Positions 61,010 through 64,000 of a stretch of DNA of 64,000 nucleotides are shown here, in pieces. The position numbers and the translations under genes were made by a program. The notes under the pieces are model-generated. The model ran no database searches and was not told the origin of the DNA. It saw only the letters and a program-made list of their open reading frames with translations. Source of the DNA: Rhodococcus opacus (GTDB lineage Bacteria > Actinomycetota > Actinomycetes > Mycobacteriales > Mycobacteriaceae); assembly GCF_012396235.1 (NCBI RefSeq), contig NZ_JAAXPA010000006.1:1-64000 (forward strand), given 5' to 3'. How positions within the stretch are numbered: the stretch's first letter is position 1; each line of letters begins with the position of its first letter.

Positions 61010-61999
61010 ATGAGCACTGCGACTTTCGACTTCTGCCCGTCACCCCTCCCGGTGACGCGGCGGGAGTTCGCCGGGACCAGCCTGCAGTCGACGGCCCTCG
61101 CGCACACACTCCGCCGCACGGTCCGGCCGTTCCTGGACGGGTGGGCGCGCTACCCCGAACTGCCGTGGCCCGCGGGAGTCGTCGACCTGTTCGGATACTC
61201 GCTCGGTCCCATCAGCGGAACCGTGCGCAGGCCCATTCGGCTGCCGAACTGCCGCGCCGAGTGGATCCGGCCCCCGGGTGAGCTCGCCGACCGGGCGATC
61301 CTCTACCTCCACGGCGGGGCGTTCCTGTGCTGCGGGATCAACTCCCACCGCCAGATGGTGTCCCGGATCTCGGCGGAGTCGAAGGCGTCGACGCTGAACG
61401 TCGCGTACCGGATGATCCCGCGGAACCCCATCAGGGCGGCCGTCGAGGACGGCGTCGACGGGTACCGGTGGCTGCTCTCGCACGGGTACACCGCCGACCG
61501 CATCGTCATCGCCGGCGACTCGGCAGGCGGATTCCTGACGTTCATGGTGACGCTCGAAGCCCTGCGCCAGGGGCTGCCGCGTCCCGCCGCCGACGTCGCG
61601 CTGTCGCCGCTGACCGACCTCGACCCGGTGAACAAGCTGGCCCATCCCAACGCCGACCTCTGCGCTGTCTTCCCCAAACGCGCGGTCGGTGCCCTGTCCA
61701 GGCTGATCGAAAGACTGGACACCAGGGGCGGGCACGAGCCGTCCACGTCACCCGTGGACGGCTCCCTCGCCTCCATGCCGCCGGCGCTGATCCAGACCGG
61801 CTCGCGGGAAATGGTGTACGTCGACGCGGAACTGATGTCCGAGCGGCTGTCCCAGGCGGGTGTGCCGTGCGAACTGCAGGTGTGGGAACGGCAGGTGCAC
61901 GTCTTCCAGGCCGCCGCCGGTCTGCTTCCCGAGGGCACCCGCGCCATCCGCGAGATCGGCCGGTTCATCCGCAAAGCCACACCCGTGAGTACTTCTTAA
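61010..61999 (+). CDS. Alpha/beta hydrolase of the hormone-sensitive-lipase type
   Basis: A 329-residue esterase/lipase. It has HGGAFLCCGINSHRQ for the oxyanion hole, the nucleophile elbow IVIAGDSAGGFLTFM, and later DPVNKLAHPNADLC and ERQVHVFQAAAGLLPEGT carrying the catalytic His. HSL-type enzymes cleave short to medium acyl esters. Its divergence from WS/DGAT suggests a role in turnover of stored or imported lipids. The ATG at 61010 follows GGAGGCAGGC; a long open frame upstream is a shadow of the acyltransferase. A convergent hairpin covers its stop. Confidence 0.9.
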   Translation: MSTATFDFCPSPLPVTRREFAGTSLQSTALAHTLRRTVRPFLDGWARYPELPWPAGVVDLFGYSLGPISGTVRRPIRLPNCRAEWIRPPGELADRAILYLHGGAFLCCGINSHRQMVSRISAESKASTLNVAYRMIPRNPIRAAVEDGVDGYRWLLSHGYTADRIVIAGDSAGGFLTFMVTLEALRQGLPRPAADVALSPLTDLDPVNKLAHPNADLCAVFPKRAVGALSRLIERLDTRGGHEPSTSPVDGSLASMPPALIQTGSREMVYVDAELMSERLSQAGVPCELQVWERQVHVFQAAAGLLPEGTRAIREIGRFIRKATPVSTS

Positions 62000-62028
62000 C
62001 CGCCCCCCGGACGTTAACAAGTACTCAC
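61985..62028. terminator. Bidirectional hairpin holding the stop codons of two convergent genes
   Basis: GTGAGTACTTCTTAAC (61985-62000) pairs with GTTAACAAGTACTCAC (62013-62028) over 15 of 16 bases around a 12-base loop. The hydrolase stop (61997-61999) is in the left arm and the ferredoxin stop (62014-62016, minus strand) in the right arm. CCC precedes the left arm and CGGGG follows the right, extending the stem. Its layout resembles the 40391-40436 hairpin. Confidence 0.8.
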
Positions 62029-62358
62029 CGGGGTGAAGAGGTGGTTCCGGTCGAGTGTGGAACCCGGCGTGCGACGGCCACCCCACCCGATCACGGCGCG
62101 GTAGGCGCCGAGCGCCCCCGACTCCGCCAAACCCTCGGCGTCGGTGTGCGTCGAGTCCTCGGGAACCGGGGTGTCGAACGGCGCGACGTACAGCGCGTCG
62201 GTGGGACAGTTCGCCTCACACATGAAGCACGTCTGACAGTCCTCCTGGTGCGCGACGACGGGTACCCCGTCCGCGCCGCGACGGAAGACGTCCGTCGGGC
62301 AGACCTTGATGCAGATGTCGCATCGCACGCAGCGGTCGGCGACGACGACCTCGATCAC
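62014..62358 (-). CDS. Ferredoxin with two 4Fe-4S clusters, partner of the flavoprotein
   Basis: A 114-residue ferredoxin. Two cluster motifs are visible: VADRCVRCDICIKVCPTDVF and HQEDCQTCFMCEANCPTDAL, each with the CxxCxxCxxxCP pattern, so two 4Fe-4S clusters. A 40-residue tail follows, ending in FTPVSTC. The GTG overlaps the stop of the upstream flavoprotein reading frame in a GTGA, so the two were made together. In related actinobacteria such a pair resembles fumarate-reductase/AprAB-type modules, acting as electron exit for the flavoprotein. With the flavoprotein broken, its present role is unclear. Confidence 0.85.
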   Translation of the reverse strand: MIEVVVADRCVRCDICIKVCPTDVFRRGADGVPVVAHQEDCQTCFMCEANCPTDALYVAPFDTPVPEDSTHTDAEGLAESGALGAYRAVIGWGGRRTPGSTLDRNHLFTPVSTC

Positions 62359-63733
62359 GACGCGACCGTCCGGGCCTCGGCGGTGCCACGTTCCGGCCGC
62401 ACCCACACCTCGCCCAGTCCGCCCGACAGCGGTCGGCGGGTCTGCGCCGGATCGGCGTCCGGTAGGTCGGTGCGCACGTGCATCCCCCGGGTCTCGGTCC
62501 GCGCCAGCGCGGAGTGCGTCGCCCACCGCGCGACGGCGAGCATCGCGGCGGCCGACCGTGCCTGCAGCAGCTCCCGTTCGGTGCCGCCGAGCAGATCGGC
62601 GGCACCCGACCACGCCTCGTCGAGGGCTGTCACGCTGTCCTGCAGACTCGTCGCGCTGCGCCGGTAGCTGCGTCGCAGCGGCAAGGTGTGCTCCTGCACG
62701 AGTCCGACGATGGAGCGCGACGCCTGCCGACGGGCCGACGGTCCGCGCAGTCGGTGCCGGCGACCCGGATGCCTCCGGTTCCGCGCACCGTTCCCTCCAG
62801 GACTGCCCGCACGGGATACTTCTGCGTGAACGGGTCGATGCCGGCCTTGTCCAGCGGCAGAAAGTAATTCGGTTGCGACGTGCGCATGGCCGCGCGGATG
62901 TCGGGCCTGGCTCGGTCCAGACGCGCGTACACGGGGCGGCCGGCGGCGAGGTGCGCCATCGCGGCGCCGCGTGCGGAGAAACCGCCGTCCCCGAGAGTCC
63001 GGCCGTCCGCGTCGTAGTACGTGGCGAACTGCATCATCAAACCCTTGCTGTGCCCACTCCACGCCGGTGCCAGCGCGTAGGCCGTCGAGAATTCCATGCC
63101 CGAGAACGACGCCTCGACCTCGGCCGCCATCAGGAGTCCGTCGCCGGTGTCGACGTTCGTTCCGAAGCTTCCCGACAGGAATGCGCAGCCGCCGGTCGCC
63201 ACGACCACTGCCCCGGCACGCACCGACCACGGGGCGTATCCGTTCTGCCGTTGCAGACCCGCGGCACCGGACACGATGCCGTCGCCGGTGGTGAGCAGTT
63301 CCAGGGCGGGGCTGTGGTCGAGGATGGTGACCCCGGCGCGGTGCACGCGCCTGCGCATCCGGCGCATGTACTCCGGCCCCTGCAGGCTGGTACGCACCTC
63401 CCGGCCGTCGTCGCCGGACGGAAACCGGTAGCCGGCGCCTGCCAGTTCATCCACCCGGTGGTGGGTTTCCTCGGGCACCCGGTACATCCAGGCCGGCTCG
63501 GACAGTCTGCCGCCGCCCTCGAAGCGGGCCTGCACCGACCGTTCGCGTGCAGGCCCGGGCGGGACGTTCCACAGGTTGTTGCCGCCCGACGCGGTGGGGC
63601 CGCTGGTGCCGCAGTAGCCCTTGTCGGCGAGGACGACCCGCGCGCCCGCCCGGGCCGCCGCCAGTGCCGCCCACGTTCCGGCGGGTCCGCCGCCGAGGAC
63701 GAGGACGTCGGCGTCGATCTCGAGCCGGCTCAC
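62355..63733 (-). pseudogene. Fumarate-reductase/AprA-like flavoprotein with an internal deletion and frameshift
   Basis: The N-terminal part is clearly FAD_binding_2: ADVLVLGGGPAGTWAALAAA, then GTSGPTASGGNNLWN, VRAGAVVVATGGCAF and VRGTGGIRVAGTDC. Immediately after, near 62747, the frame is lost; a second frame carries the expected C-terminal helices (SIVGLVQEHTLPLRRSYRRS) to the stop at 62355, overlapping the ferredoxin. The segment with the usual GLYAAGDAA motif and its following 50-60 residues is absent. The whole span is 1379 bases, not a multiple of three. The GTG at 63733 overlaps the 29-codon ORF upstream. Confidence 0.75.
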
Positions 63734-63819
63734 GAAGCGAACAGCATCGCCGACGCGGCGACGGCCGCCCCGGTTCGTTCGGACAGCGGACGGCGGAACA
63801 ACCAGTCGAGCAGAGACAT
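63730..63819 (-). CDS. 29-residue ORF translationally coupled to the flavoprotein
   Basis: The ATG at 63819 has GGGGGTAACG before it and the TGA overlaps the flavoprotein GTG in a GTGA. The peptide is MSLLDWLFRRPLSERTGAAV-AASAMLFAS: a basic patch and a short hydrophobic end. It may be a leader-type or coupling ORF that sets translation of the flavoprotein, or a small accessory peptide. No match to a known leader such as the cysteine-rich sulfur leaders is seen. Confidence 0.55.
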   Translation of the reverse strand: MSLLDWLFRRPLSERTGAAVAASAMLFAS

Positions 63820-64000
63820 CGTTACCCCCGGTCGGAGCGGTATGGACACCGCTCGATCGTCGGCTGACCGGCTCGCCCGAACAAGAGTTCTCGTCAGCGT
63901 GCGCCGAACCCCGGCAACCATCCAGCGAACCCGCCCGGACGACTCGTCTTCCGGACACATGCGGCAGCCGGCGGCACCGCCCTCTATGGTGGACGCATTT
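63820..64000. other. Upstream region at the right edge, not assigned
   Basis: Some 180 bases precede the small ORF and continue past the window. On the plus strand CCCCGGCAACCATCC (near 63912) resembles the core of actinobacterial SAM-type aptamers, but other parts do not fit. TATGGT near 63984 could be a -10 for a rightward gene. No coding frame with a start is supported in the visible part. Confidence 0.3.

Noticed and set aside
63890..63965. SAM-type riboswitch on the plus strand at the right edge
   Set aside because: Only the CCCCGGCAACC core resembles the element; the flanking helices of SAM-I or SAM-IV cannot be built and the downstream gene is outside the window.

Overview
The window is high-GC, densely coded actinobacterial DNA with frequent GTG starts and 4-base stop/start overlaps. 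The gene set points to an oleaginous, mycolic-acid-containing actinomycete, most likely Rhodococcus of the jostii/opacus group: a WS/DGAT acyltransferase, valine and branched-chain keto acid catabolism, a DUF4185 (arabinan-active) secreted protein, DUF3558 lipoproteins and a 13E12-type HNH protein. The species is inferred from gene content; no database was consulted.

Layout. 1-1.9 kb: end of a valine-catabolic cluster (acyl-CoA dehydrogenase, mmsA) behind an operator-like tandem repeat. 2-3.9 kb: a flavin split-barrel protein and a DUF222/HNH protein whose start sits just behind a LexA-type box. 4.1-11.7 kb: a complete N-acetylglucosamine phosphotransferase system in two divergent arms, nagE-ptsH-ptsI-nagA-nagB-cutC on the minus strand and IIB-IIA on the plus strand, with a GntR/UTRA regulator. 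11.8-22.7 kb: a DUF1990 protein with a probable non-standard start, a DUF1232 protein, a berberine-bridge-like flavoenzyme beside a giant AfsR-type regulator, an overlapping SWIM/SNF2 helicase pair, an unannotated 39-residue peptide gene with its own terminator, and a quinone reductase. 22.7-26.4 kb: a secreted HNH protein, a membrane-anchored molybdopterin oxidoreductase and an AroE-like dehydrogenase.

26.4-29.8 kb: a urate operon (uraD, hiuH, uricase, urate permease) behind a Crp/GlxR-like site and a palindrome. 29.8-34.9 kb: a benE-macrodomain-antiporter operon, a thioesterase, an aminoglycoside-phosphotransferase-fold kinase and a DoxX protein. 35-38.5 kb: the three-gene branched-chain 2-oxoacid dehydrogenase (E1 alpha, E1 beta, E2). 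38.5-43.3 kb: an MFS carrier, a PAP2-like membrane protein, a strong bidirectional hairpin, and the three-gene proton-translocating transhydrogenase with a perfect Crp/GlxR palindrome upstream. 43.5-55.2 kb: small DUF488 and zinc-ribbon genes, an acyl-CoA synthetase, a DinB-fold protein, an S51-like peptidase, a 513-bp intergenic region, a GlcD-type oxidase, a DUF4185 protein, paired DUF3558 lipoproteins, an MFS carrier and a carboxylesterase.

55.3-59.5 kb: an NrtR-like regulator, then a TPP riboswitch controlling tenA-thiY-thiX-thiZ, a salvage route for thiamine pyrimidine. 59.5-64 kb: WS/DGAT and an HSL-type hydrolase, then a flavoprotein/ferredoxin operon in which the flavoprotein has lost an internal segment and its frame, preceded by a 29-codon overlapping ORF. 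The themes are amino-sugar, valine, urate and lipid catabolism. No phage, transposase, CRISPR array, rRNA or tRNA gene was seen.
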